Below, one piece after another: positions 19,755-28,285 of a stretch of 64,000 bases of DNA. This DNA comes from Breoghania corrubedonensis (lineage in GTDB: Bacteria; Pseudomonadota; Alphaproteobacteria; Rhizobiales; Stappiaceae): NCBI RefSeq assembly GCF_003053845.1, contig NZ_QAYG01000001.1, positions 626,078 to 690,077 of the forward strand, read 5' to 3'. The notes under the pieces are model-generated. The model did no database searches, was not told the DNA's origin, and was given only the letters and a program-made list of their open reading frames with translations. Each line of letters opens with the position of its first letter. The first letter of the stretch is position 1. Position numbers and translations under genes: made by a program.

Positions 19755-22121
19755 TTACTCGGCCGCCATCGGCGCGCGCGCGGCCTGGGCCAGACGCCAG
19801 ACCTTTTCCGCCGTCGCCGGCATGGAGAGATCCTCCGTGCCCAGCGCATCGGTGAGCGCGTTGATCAGCGCTGGCGGAGAGCCGATGGCACCAGCCTCGC
19901 CACAGCCCTTGATGCCGAGCGGATTGCCAGGGCAGATCGTTTCCGTCGTCATCACCTTGAAAGACGGCAGATCGTCGGCACGCGGCATGCAGTAGTCCTG
20001 GAAGGAGGCCGTGGTGAGCTGACCAGAATCCGCGTCGTAGACGCAGCCTTCCAGCAGCGCCTGGCCGATGCCTTGCGCCAGCCCGCCGTGAACCTGTCCC
20101 TCGACGATCATCGGGTTGATGATCCGGCCGAAATCGTCGGCGGCGACGAAGTTGACGACCTCCGTCTTGCCGGTGTCGGGATCGATCTCGACCTCGCAGA
20201 TGTAGCAACCGGCGGGGAAGGTGAAGTTGGTGGGATCGTAGAAAGCCCCCTCCTTCAGCCCCGGCTCCATACCATCGGGCAGGTTGTGCGCGGTATAGGC
20301 GGCGAGTGCCACCTCGGTCATGGAGAGCTGCTTGTCGGTGCCCGCGACCTTGAAGGCGCCGCCTTCCACGACGATGTCGGTCTCGGCCGCTTCCATCAGG
20401 TGGGCGGCGATCTTCTTGGCCTTGGCCTCGACCTTGTCGAGCGCCTTGGAGATCGCCGACATGCCGACGGCACCGGAGCGCGAGCCGTAGGTGCCCATGC
20501 CGAACTGCACCTTGTCGGTGTCGCCGTGAACGATCTGCACCGTGTCGATACCGACGCCGAGGCGTTCGGCTACGAGCTGGGCGAACGTCGTCTCATGGCC
20601 CTGGCCATGGCTGTGCGAGCCGGTGAGCACCTCGATGGTGCCGACGGGATTGACCCGCACTTCCGCCGATTCCCACAAACCGACGCCAGCGCCGAGCGAG
20701 CCGACCGCCTTGGAGGGAGCGATGCCGCAGGCCTCAATGTAGCAGGAGACACCGATGCCGCGCAGCTTGCCGCGCGAGGCTGCTTCCGCCTTGCGGGCCG
20801 GGAAGCCGGCATAGTCGATCGCGTCCTGCGCCGCGCGCACGGAAGCGTCGTAGTCGCCGGCATCGTAGCACATGATCACCGGCGTCTGGTGCGGGAACTC
20901 GGTGACGAAGTTCTTGCGGCGAAGCTCGATCGGATCGAGCCCGAGTTCGCGCGCCGCGACCTCCATGATGCGTTCCACCACATAGGTCGCTTCCGGACGG
21001 CCGGCACCGCGATAGGCATCGACCGGCGTGGTGTTGGTATAGACCGTCTTCACGTTGGCGTAGATCGCCGGCATGGCGTACTGGCCGGACAGCAGCGTCG
21101 CATAAAGGTAGGTCGGCACGGCGGAGGAGAACAGCGACATGTAGGCGCCGAGATTGGCCGTCGTGTTGACCCGGAAACCGGTGATCCGGTTGTCCGCGTC
21201 AAACGCCAGTTCCGCCGTCGTCGTGTGGTCGCGTCCATGGGCATCGGTGAGGAATGCCTCGGTACGGTCGGAAACCCACTTGACGGGCCGGCCCACCTTC
21301 TTCGCCGCCCACAGGCAGGCGACCTCTTCCGGGTAGACGTAGATCTTGGAGCCAAAACCGCCGCCGACATCGGGGGCGATGACACGCAGTTTGTGTTCGG
21401 GCGCGATATTGTAGAAGGCCGACAAGACAAGCCGCGCGGTGTGCGGGTTCTGAGAGGTCGTCCAGAGAGTGAAGTGCTCCTCCGCTCCGTCGTAATCGGC
21501 CACGGCCGCGCGCGGCTCCATCGGATTGGGTACGAGGCGGTTGTTGGTGATGTCGATCTTCGTGACATGCGCCGCGTTTTCAATCGCCGCATCAGTCGCG
21601 GCCTGATCGCCGATCTCCCAGTCGTAAATCAGGTTGCCCGCGCACTCGGGATGGATCTGGGGAGCCCCGGGGGCAAGCGCCTCGGCGGTCGTCGTCACCG
21701 CCGGCAGTTCCTCCCAGTCCACCATCACCGCCTCGGCCGCATCGCGCGCCTGGGCGTACGTATCCGCGACCACCATGGCGACCGCCTGACCGACGAAGCG
21801 CACCGTATCGGTGGCGAGCGCCGACCAGGCGCCCATCTTCATCGGCGTGCCGTCCTTGGAGTGGATCATCCAGCCGCAGATGAGGTTGCCGATCCCGTCG
21901 GCGACGAGTTCGTCGCCCCTCAAGACCGCATCGACACCGGGCATCTCCATCGCCGCGGACGCATCGATATTCTGGATCTTCGCATGAGCATAAGGACTGC
22001 GCACGAAGGCCACAAAGCCCATGCGCGGCAGCGTCATGTCATCGGTATAACGCCCCTTGCCCGTGATAAAACGCTTGTCTTCCTTGCGCGGCACGCGCGC
22101 ACCGATGCCGTCAACTCCCAT
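19755..22121 (-). CDS. coxL: Molybdopterin-binding large subunit, form II CoxL-like
   Basis: 788 residues, the usual size for CoxL-type large subunits. It contains [20 protein letters not shown] at the N-terminus, GGGFGSK in the molybdenum-cofactor region, and [18 protein letters not shown], which carries the catalytic Glu, at the C-terminus. The active-site loop reads AYRGAGR, which defines form II (BMS-type) proteins; form I CO dehydrogenases have AYxCSFR with a Cu-binding cysteine. Form II enzymes have generally unproven substrates, so aldehyde or heterocycle oxidation is as likely as CO. It lies between coxS and coxM and is transcribed on the minus strand. Confidence 0.93.
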   Translation of the reverse strand: MGVDGIGARVPRKEDKRFITGKGRYTDDMTLPRMGFVAFVRSPYAHAKIQNIDASAAMEMPGVDAVLRGDELVADGIGNLICGWMIHSKDGTPMKMGAWSALATDTVRFVGQAVAMVVADTYAQARDAAEAVMVDWEELPAVTTTAEALAPGAPQIHPECAGNLIYDWEIGDQAATDAAIENAAHVTKIDITNNRLVPNPMEPRAAVADYDGAEEHFTLWTTSQNPHTARLVLSAFYNIAPEHKLRVIAPDVGGGFGSKIYVYPEEVACLWAAKKVGRPVKWVSDRTEAFLTDAHGRDHTTTAELAFDADNRITGFRVNTTANLGAYMSLFSSAVPTYLYATLLSGQYAMPAIYANVKTVYTNTTPVDAYRGAGRPEATYVVERIMEVAARELGLDPIELRRKNFVTEFPHQTPVIMCYDAGDYDASVRAAQDAIDYAGFPARKAEAASRGKLRGIGVSCYIEACGIAPSKAVGSLGAGVGLWESAEVRVNPVGTIEVLTGSHSHGQGHETTFAQLVAERLGVGIDTVQIVHGDTDKVQFGMGTYGSRSGAVGMSAISKALDKVEAKAKKIAAHLMEAAETDIVVEGGAFKVAGTDKQLSMTEVALAAYTAHNLPDGMEPGLKEGAFYDPTNFTFPAGCYICEVEIDPDTGKTEVVNFVAADDFGRIINPMIVEGQVHGGLAQGIGQALLEGCVYDADSGQLTTASFQDYCMPRADDLPSFKVMTTETICPGNPLGIKGCGEAGAIGSPPALINALTDALGTEDLSMPATAEKVWRLAQAARAPMAAE

Positions 22122-22264
22122 TTCGTCCTCCCTGGGATGCCACTCCTTTGCGGAGTTTCTCCCTGTTGAAACGTCAATTTGTCCGGAGCTCGTTCTGGGA
22201 GCTTTTCTCGGACGAAAATCACTCGAACGACGCGGGGTCGCTCGTCGGCAATCGCGGTTTTCGG

Positions 22265-22756
22265 CTATTCGGCGGCCGTCGCGACGGAGCCGGACATCTC
22301 ATCGGCGGCCGCCTTGATGGCCTTGACGATGTTGTGGTAGCCGGTGCAGCGACAGATATTGCCCTCAAGCTCGTGCCGGATGGTCGCCTCGTCGAGCTTG
22401 CCGCCGTGACGCTCGATCATGTCGACCGCGGCCATGATCATGCCCGGCGTGCAGAAGCCGCACTGAAGGCCGTGATGCTCGCGGAACGCGGCCTGCACGG
22501 GGTGAAGCTGATCCCCTCTGGCCAGCCCTTCGATGGTGGTAACCGTGCATCCATCGGCTTGCGCGGCCAGCATGGTGCAGGATTTCACAGCCTTGCCATC
22601 GACATGCACCACACAGGCGCCGCATTGCGAGGTGTCGCAACCGATATGCGTGCCGGTGAGCCCCAGCCCCTCGCGCAGGAAATGCGAAAGCAGCGTGCGG
22701 CCTTCGATCTCGCCCGTCACGGTCTTGCCGTTCACGGTCATGGAAACCGTCGCCAT
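22265..22756 (-). CDS. coxS: [2Fe-2S] small subunit of a CODH-like molybdenum hydroxylase
   Basis: 163 residues from the ATG preceded by GGGAGGAATTTTA; a longer upstream frame lacks this signal. The N-terminal plant-type ferredoxin cluster has [12 protein letters not shown] plus a later Cys (VKSC). The C-terminal helical cluster has [10 protein letters not shown] and [10 protein letters not shown]. This is the standard CoxS/XdhA-type electron-transfer subunit linking the molybdenum site to FAD. It follows coxG by about 80 bases and precedes coxL by about 140 bases on the same strand. Confidence 0.93.
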   Translation of the reverse strand: MATVSMTVNGKTVTGEIEGRTLLSHFLREGLGLTGTHIGCDTSQCGACVVHVDGKAVKSCTMLAAQADGCTVTTIEGLARGDQLHPVQAAFREHHGLQCGFCTPGMIMAAVDMIERHGGKLDEATIRHELEGNICRCTGYHNIVKAIKAAADEMSGSVATAAE

Positions 22757-22835
22757 TAAAATTCCTCCCGTTTCTTCATCAATGGCCGATGGCATCGCAA
22801 CCCCGACGTGGCAATTGCGACGCTCCGGCTATCCT

Positions 22836-23492
22836 TCACATATTCGCAATCAGAATGATGACGATCAACACGGCGAGACCGATCAAGCCCCACACCATGG
22901 GGCCTCCAAACGTGCCCTTGCCGGCCTCCACTTCCAGCCGCTCCTCCGCGTCGCGAACCGCATCCTCCATCGCGTTTTCCGCGTCCGCGGTGGCGCCGGC
23001 GATCGAATGTTCGCCTTCCCCCATCACCTCTTGCGAGGTAGCGCCCGCCCCGGCACCACCGAGGCTCTGGGAGAAATTGCCGAAGAATTCGTCGGCCATC
23101 TTGCGCGCCGTTGAATCGATCAGGCGGGATCCGAGCTGGGCGAGCTTGCCACCAACCTGGGCATGGGCCTCGTATGTAAGGACCGTTTCCTCACCGGCAT
23201 CGGCCAGATGCACATCAGCGCCGCCCTTGGCAAATCCCGCGACCCCGCCCTTTCCTTCACCGACGATGGTGTAGCTCTCAGGCGCATTGATGTTCTCGAA
23301 CTTGACCTCGCCCTTGAACTTGGCCTTCACGGGACCGACTTTCGTCGTCACGGCCGCAGCCATTTCGTTTTCGCCGGTCTTCTCCAGGCTGTCGCAACCG
23401 GGAATGCAGGCTTTAAGGATCTGCGGATCGTTGAGCGCTTCCCAGACCTTCTGGCGCGGTGCCGGGATGCGATATTCCCCCTTCATGTCCAT
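22836..23492 (-). CDS. coxG: CoxG-like SRPBCC protein with C-terminal membrane anchor
   Basis: 218 residues from an ATG preceded by GGAGGAGTACGTCCGCA. Residues 1-150 form the CoxG/SRPBCC fold (MKGEYRIPAPRQKVWEALNDP, here cut: EYRIPAPRQKVWEAL, then CIPGCDSLEK). The C-terminus has a hydrophobic segment (LIGLAVLIVIILIANM) that would tether the protein to the membrane. CoxG proteins recruit CODH-type enzymes to the cytoplasmic membrane and some bind quinones, so this may connect the hydroxylase to respiration. It is the first gene of the minus-strand set. Confidence 0.87.
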   Translation of the reverse strand: MDMKGEYRIPAPRQKVWEALNDPQILKACIPGCDSLEKTGENEMAAAVTTKVGPVKAKFKGEVKFENINAPESYTIVGEGKGGVAGFAKGGADVHLADAGEETVLTYEAHAQVGGKLAQLGSRLIDSTARKMADEFFGNFSQSLGGAGAGATSQEVMGEGEHSIAGATADAENAMEDAVRDAEERLEVEAGKGTFGGPMVWGLIGLAVLIVIILIANM

Positions 23493-23746
23493 TGCGGACG
23501 TACTCCTCCAACGAGATCTTTCGGCGACCGGCTCGCAACAATTCGACCATTTGGCCGAAAGTTCAATCATGCCAAGGTGCTATGATCGCGGACATCGGAC
23601 GCGGCCCAACTAGTCTTATAGCTTGTCGGCTCGACAGCAGGTTGACAAGCGGCCGAAAACAAAAAAGTTCCGCCAACTGGCGATTGACCGTGAGGCGAGC
23701 CCGCCCTAAGCCAGCGGCGACGCTTTCTTGCCGAAAAGAGGATGCC

Positions 23747-24829
23747 TTGGCCCGCAAGCCGCCCCGCCAGCCCCGAAGCCGTTCCAATGCCCAGCCGCCT
23801 GCCCGTGCAGGCGCGAGCAAGAATGCGCGCCCTACAAAAAAGCGCGAGGAATCGCCTCTCACCACGGACAAGGAGATCGCGCCCGATACGTTCCGTGTTG
23901 CTCCGAAGGGCGAGAAGAACGTGACAGGCCGCTGGCCTGTCATGCTGGAAACAACGGGGTGGGCGGACTACGAGCTTCTCGACATGGGCGACGGCGAGAA
24001 GCTGGAGCGTTACGGACCGCATGTGATCCGCCGGCCGGAAGCCCAGGCCATGGGCGCGCGACGGCTCGCCGCCACACATTGGGAGCAGGCGGATGCCACC
24101 TTTACCGGCGATATCGAAGAGGAAGGCCCCGGCCGCTGGCGTTTCAAGCGGGAATTGCCGGAGACATGGCAGATGCGTGTGGGGGCGGCGCGCTTCAACG
24201 GCCGTTTCATGTCCTTTCGCCATGTGGGCGTGTTCCCCGAGCAGATCGCACACTGGGAGTGGACAGAGGCGCGTATTCGCGAAGCATCCCGGCGCGAGGC
24301 TTCGCGTCCGCCGAAAGTGCTGAACCTTTTCGGCTATACAGGGCTCGCCTCGCTCCTCGCCGCGCATGCGGGGGCCGAGGTCACCCATGTCGACGCGTCG
24401 AAGAAAGCGATCGGCTGGGCGCGCGAGAACCAGGCGCTGTCGGGAATGGACGACCTTCCGATCCGCTGGATCTGCGACGACGCGATGAAGTTCATCGCCC
24501 GCGAGGCGCGTCGCGGCAACACCTATGACGGCATCGTTCTCGATCCGCCGAAATACGGCCGGGGGCCCAAGGGCGAGGTCTGGGACCTCTTCCGCGACCT
24601 GCCGGCGATGCTCGATCTGGTGCGCTCCGTCATGGCGAAGGAAGCGAGTTTCGTCATCCTGTCGATCTACGCGATCCGGGCGTCCTTCCTTTCCAACCAT
24701 GAACTGATGATGGACGTGATGCACGATCTGCCCGGCACGGTTGAATCCGGCGAACTGGTGATCCGCGAAACGGGCATCGGCGAGCGTGCGTTGTCCACCT
24801 CGCTGTTTTCCCGCTGGAGCGCCGAATGA
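23747..24829 (+). CDS. Class I SAM-dependent methyltransferase, RlmI/Methyltrans_SAM-like
   Basis: About 360 residues if started at the TTG at 23747, which follows AAGAGGAT at good spacing; the reading frame is open further upstream but that part overlaps the coxG promoter and looks non-coding. The first 60 residues are basic and Pro/Ala-rich. Next come GWADYELLDMGDGEKLERYG and a Rossmann domain with LNLFGYTGLASLLAAHAGA (motif I) and VLDPPKYGRGPKGEVWDLF, whose DPPK matches the base-methylating motif IV of this family. It probably methylates rRNA. Its stop overlaps the TrmH-family gene start (ATGA), supporting a shared role in RNA modification. Confidence 0.8.
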   Translation: MARKPPRQPRSRSNAQPPARAGASKNARPTKKREESPLTTDKEIAPDTFRVAPKGEKNVTGRWPVMLETTGWADYELLDMGDGEKLERYGPHVIRRPEAQAMGARRLAATHWEQADATFTGDIEEEGPGRWRFKRELPETWQMRVGAARFNGRFMSFRHVGVFPEQIAHWEWTEARIREASRREASRPPKVLNLFGYTGLASLLAAHAGAEVTHVDASKKAIGWARENQALSGMDDLPIRWICDDAMKFIAREARRGNTYDGIVLDPPKYGRGPKGEVWDLFRDLPAMLDLVRSVMAKEASFVILSIYAIRASFLSNHELMMDVMHDLPGTVESGELVIRETGIGERALSTSLFSRWSAE

Positions 24830-25668
24830 GCCCCGAGAAGAACGAGGCCGGACGTCCCGGCCAGGTCAAGACCGTGACCAGCGTTTCCAACCCGGTCATC
24901 AAGGACATCCGCGCGCTCGTCTCCCAGCGCAAGCGGCGCAAGGAGGCGGGGCTCTTCGTCGCCGAAGGACTGAAGCTCGTCACCGACGCGATGCAGGCCG
25001 GCTGGCCGATCAGGACGCTGGTCTTTGGCGGCGAGGTGCGCGATCAGCCGATGGTGTCGAAGGCGGCCGCCACCGCAAGGGCGCGCGGTGCGCTGGTGCT
25101 CGACGTCTCGCGCGCCGTCCTGACCTCGATCACGCGGCGCGACAATCCGCAGATGGTGGTCGGCGTCTTCGAACAGCAATGGGCCGTGCCGGGCAAAATC
25201 GCCGCGAAGGATGCAGCCCTGTGGATCGGCCTCGACGAGGTGCGCGATCCCGGCAATCTCGGCACGATCGTGCGGACCGCCGATGCTGTTGGCGCCGACG
25301 GCGTCGTGCTGATCGGTGACACGACCGATCCGTTCGCGGTCGAAGCGGTGCGCGCGACGATGGGCTCGATCTTCTACGTGCCACTCGTACGCATGAGCCG
25401 GCCCGAATTCCTGAAGTGGCGGACAAGATGGCCGGGCGTGGTCGTCGGTACTCACCTCAAGGGCGAAACCGACTACCGCAAGGCCGACTATTCCGGCCCT
25501 GTCTTGCTGCTGATGGGCACAGAGCAATCGGGACTGCCGGAAGAGATGGCGGACGCCTGTTCCCAGCTCGTGCGCATCCCGCAGGCCGGAAAGGCCGACA
25601 GCCTCAACCTCGCGGTAGCAACCGCCGTCATGCTGTTCGAGATCAAACGCAAGACACTGGAGCTTTGA
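24826..25668 (+). CDS. TrmH/SpoU-family RNA 2'-O-methyltransferase
   Basis: 280 residues. An N-terminal L30e-like substrate-binding domain (VISNPVIKDIR-type start, here SVSNPVIKDIRAL, and GLFVAEGLKLV) is followed by the SpoU knot. Motif 1 is GLDEVRDPGNLGTIVRTADAVGADGV; within it RDPGNLGTIVRTA is diagnostic. Motif 2 is LLLMGTEQSGLPEE and motif 3 is VRIPQAGKADSLNLAVATAVMLFE, with NLAVAT at its core. The target is a ribose in rRNA or tRNA, but the specific nucleotide cannot be read from sequence. It overlaps the preceding methyltransferase by four bases and is two bases from the next gene. Confidence 0.92.
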   Translation: MSPEKNEAGRPGQVKTVTSVSNPVIKDIRALVSQRKRRKEAGLFVAEGLKLVTDAMQAGWPIRTLVFGGEVRDQPMVSKAAATARARGALVLDVSRAVLTSITRRDNPQMVVGVFEQQWAVPGKIAAKDAALWIGLDEVRDPGNLGTIVRTADAVGADGVVLIGDTTDPFAVEAVRATMGSIFYVPLVRMSRPEFLKWRTRWPGVVVGTHLKGETDYRKADYSGPVLLLMGTEQSGLPEEMADACSQLVRIPQAGKADSLNLAVATAVMLFEIKRKTLEL

Positions 25669-25670
25669 CA

Positions 25671-26534
25671 ATGCGGCTGTTCGTTTTCGGTCTCGGTTAT
25701 TCCGCGAACGCCTTCGTTGAGAACATGCGTGACCGGCTTGACTGGATCGGCGGCACGACACGGTCGCAGGCGAAAGCCGAAAACCTGCGCAAGGCAGGCA
25801 TCGAGCCTTTCCTGTTCGACGGACAAGCACCCGGGCAAGGTATCGCCGAGGCCCTGAGCCGGGCGACGCATGTGCTCGTCTCGATCGCACCGGATGCGGG
25901 CGGCGATCCTGTCCTGGCCCATCATCGCGCGGATCTCGTTGCGGCTCGTGCGGACTGGATCGGCTATCTCTCCACAGTCGGCGTCTATGGCGATCATGAC
26001 GGAGCCTGGATCGACGAGGAAACGGATATGGTGCCTCGTTCGGAGCGTTCCGTACGCCGGGTGGCAGCGGAGAATGCCTGGCTCGACCTGGCGAAGGAAA
26101 CGGGGTTTCCCATCGGCATCTTCCGGCTGTCGGGCATTTACGGGCCGGGCAAGAACGCCTTCGTCAATCTGGAGAAAGGTACGGCGCGACGGCTGATCAA
26201 ACCGGGGCAGGTCTTCAACCGCATTCATGTGGAAGATATCGCCGGCGCCCTGGAAGCCTCTCTCGCGCATCCTGCAACGCGCGTCTACAACGTCACCGAC
26301 GACGAGCCGTGCCCGCCACAGGACGTGGTCGAGTATGCGGCGGATCTGATGGGGCTCCCTTGCCCGCCGGCGATCGATTTCGAAACGGCGGACCTCTCGC
26401 CGATGGCGCGTTCGTTTTATGGCGAGAACAAGCGGGTCTCCAATTGGCGCATAAAAGAGGAATTGGGCTACCGGTTCCGCTATCCGACCTACCGCTCCGC
26501 GCTCAAGCACATGCTGGCGGAAGGTTGGCGATAG
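25671..26534 (+). CDS. NAD(P)-binding epimerase/reductase-like protein (YeeZ type)
   Basis: 287 residues from the ATG two bases after the TrmH-family stop; a longer frame upstream overlaps that gene. The N-terminal dinucleotide loop LFVFGLGYSANAF is the shortened GxGYxG form seen in YeeZ-like extended SDRs. YLSTVGVYGDHDGAWIDE and GIFRLSGIYGPGKNAFV mark the sugar-nucleotide-epimerase-like core, and the YxxxK pair is not obvious. The C-terminal ELGYRFRYPTYRSAL is typical of the group. The substrate is unknown. It is likely co-transcribed with the two RNA methyltransferases. Confidence 0.85.
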   Translation: MRLFVFGLGYSANAFVENMRDRLDWIGGTTRSQAKAENLRKAGIEPFLFDGQAPGQGIAEALSRATHVLVSIAPDAGGDPVLAHHRADLVAARADWIGYLSTVGVYGDHDGAWIDEETDMVPRSERSVRRVAAENAWLDLAKETGFPIGIFRLSGIYGPGKNAFVNLEKGTARRLIKPGQVFNRIHVEDIAGALEASLAHPATRVYNVTDDEPCPPQDVVEYAADLMGLPCPPAIDFETADLSPMARSFYGENKRVSNWRIKEELGYRFRYPTYRSALKHMLAEGWR

Positions 26535-26689
26535 GCAGGGTATAAATTGGCGCTGGAACCTGCCGAAGAGTGGCTCGCATGCTCCGTTCCCGTGTTTGCG
26601 CCGGCAAGCGACGTCTGTTCGCAAATTCGACCTTTCTGAGGACGGTCCGCTGCCCTACGCTCCCTTGATCAACGACGGGGAGGAGAAAC

Positions 26690-27280
26690 ATGGCGCACAT
26701 TCCGCCGCTTGCGCGCGACACGCATGCCGACTTCAAGGAGCGCTTCGACCATTACGAGACGACGCGCGGCTTCATTCCGAATTCGATCCTGACCATGCAG
26801 CGCCGGCCGGGGATCGCCGCAGCCTTCATGGAACTCAACAAGGCTGTGCTCTACGAAGGCACGGTGCCGGAGGAACTGAAGATGCTGGTGAGCCTGATCG
26901 CCAGCCAGGCCTCGGGCTGCCGCTACTGCCAGGCGCACATGGCGAACCTCGCCTCGATCTACAAGGCATCCGACGCCCGGATCCGCGCCGTGTGGGAGTA
27001 TGAGACGAGCGATCTCTTCTCGGACGCGGAACGCGCCGCGCTCAACCTCGCCTTCAAGGCCTCGATCGTACCCAATGCCGTCGAAGAGGCGGATTTCGCG
27101 GCGGTGAGGGCCCATTTCGATGAAGGCCAGATCGTCGAGATCGTCGGCACCATTGCGCTCTTCGGCTATCTCAACCGCTGGAACGACACGATGGCGACGG
27201 ATCTGGAAGAGCACGCGCTTCAGCTCGCCGATCGTGTGCTGTCCCCGGTTTCCTGGGAGGCCGGCAAGCACGCGGGGTAA
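26690..27280 (+). CDS. Carboxymuconolactone decarboxylase / AhpD-like protein
   Basis: 196 residues from an ATG preceded by GGGGAGGAGAAAC. It has the AhpD fold: MLVSLIASQASGCRYCQAHMAN (landmark CRYCQAHM), with the redox CxxC and following His found in peroxidase-active members, then a second helical repeat (VEEADFAAVRAHFDEGQIVEIVGTIALFGYLNRWNDTMA, landmark FGYLNRWNDTMA). A thiol peroxidase-related or decarboxylase role is plausible; the sequence does not distinguish them. It is followed immediately by a convergent MBL gene. Confidence 0.87.
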   Translation: MAHIPPLARDTHADFKERFDHYETTRGFIPNSILTMQRRPGIAAAFMELNKAVLYEGTVPEELKMLVSLIASQASGCRYCQAHMANLASIYKASDARIRAVWEYETSDLFSDAERAALNLAFKASIVPNAVEEADFAAVRAHFDEGQIVEIVGTIALFGYLNRWNDTMATDLEEHALQLADRVLSPVSWEAGKHAG

Positions 27281-27290
27281 TGCCGTTCGC

Positions 27291-28160
27291 TCAATATCCC
27301 GGCAGCACGAGGATCTTCGGCCTCTCCGGCAGCGCATTCAGAGAAAGTACGAACGATGGTCCCGCGTTCACCTCCACCCGCACCTCCCTGCCCATATCGG
27401 CGAGGAACCGGTTGAAGCTGATCTGGCCGAAATAGTGCATGGGGAGAATGATCGAGGAACGCAGGCGGCGCGCCACTTCCAGCATGCCTTCGCTGCCCAT
27501 CGTGTAGCTGCCGTCGACGGGAACCATCAGCACGTCGATCCGGCCGATCCGAGCGTAATGATCGTCGGTGAGGCGATGGTGCAGGTGGCCGAGATGACCG
27601 ATGCACAGACCCGCGACCTCGAAGATGAAGATCGAATTCCCGTCCGCCTCCATGGTTTGTCCGCCGGCACGGATGTCGGTCGTGACGTTGCGGATCAGCA
27701 CGTCATCGACCTGGAGATGGTACCTGGCCGGGCCCTCGCCGGTAGCCCAGCCGCGCAGCACATGCTCGATCGCCGGATCAGGGAGGTGCGTGTAGTGGCT
27801 CGAATGGGCGTGGTTCATGGTCACCACGCGCGGAATGGTGCCCCCGGCATAGCCGTTATAATCGGTCGCGATGGTGACGCCGGCAGCACTCTCTATCAGG
27901 AAGGTGGAATGGCCGACGAAGGTGATGCTGACATCGTGGGGTGAAAGCGTATTGCCTGTCGCGGCAAGGCGAAAGGGTGGCCGCGCATCCGCGATCGCCA
28001 GACAATGGCTGACCGGTGGTCCGTCGAGCGCCTGTGCTGAAAGCGCGCCCGCCGCACTTGCCGCAGGCGCGGCGAGGCAGGCAAGGATGAGCATCGCGAC
28101 GGCGGCAACGCCATGCATCCAACCGATCACGTCGGCTCTACAGACGGCGGACTTCGTCAT
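27291..28160 (-). CDS. Exported MBL-fold metallo-hydrolase
   Basis: 289 residues. An N-terminal signal peptide or anchor (VAAVAMLILACLAAPAASA) suggests periplasmic location. The MBL core shows ITFVGHSTFLIES, a metal motif in MNHAHSSHYTHLPD, GLCIGHLGHLHH, and DVLMVPVDGSYTMGSEG, ending in LPMHYFG. The usual HxHxDH is HxHxSH here, so the Asp normally used for the second zinc is Ser; YciI-like relatives of UPF0173 hydrolases keep Asp. Substrate is unknown. It is convergent with the AhpD-like gene ten bases away. Confidence 0.85.
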   Translation of the reverse strand: MTKSAVCRADVIGWMHGVAAVAMLILACLAAPAASAAGALSAQALDGPPVSHCLAIADARPPFRLAATGNTLSPHDVSITFVGHSTFLIESAAGVTIATDYNGYAGGTIPRVVTMNHAHSSHYTHLPDPAIEHVLRGWATGEGPARYHLQVDDVLIRNVTTDIRAGGQTMEADGNSIFIFEVAGLCIGHLGHLHHRLTDDHYARIGRIDVLMVPVDGSYTMGSEGMLEVARRLRSSIILPMHYFGQISFNRFLADMGREVRVEVNAGPSFVLSLNALPERPKILVLPGY

Positions 28161-28285
28161 GACGGCCCTCCCTCACCCTGATCAGGCAAGCTTACCCTCA
28201 ACACCGCAGCCCTCAAATGGCGCGGGGAAGGAAAGCGGCGCAAATCCTCGTGAGTGACAGCCGTCGGTCTCGCCGTCCGCGCCCT

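Noticed and set aside
20073-22169. Plus-strand open frame of 698 codons
   Set aside because: Antisense to coxL; no ribosome-binding site or family features, and coxL motifs are unmistakable on the other strand.
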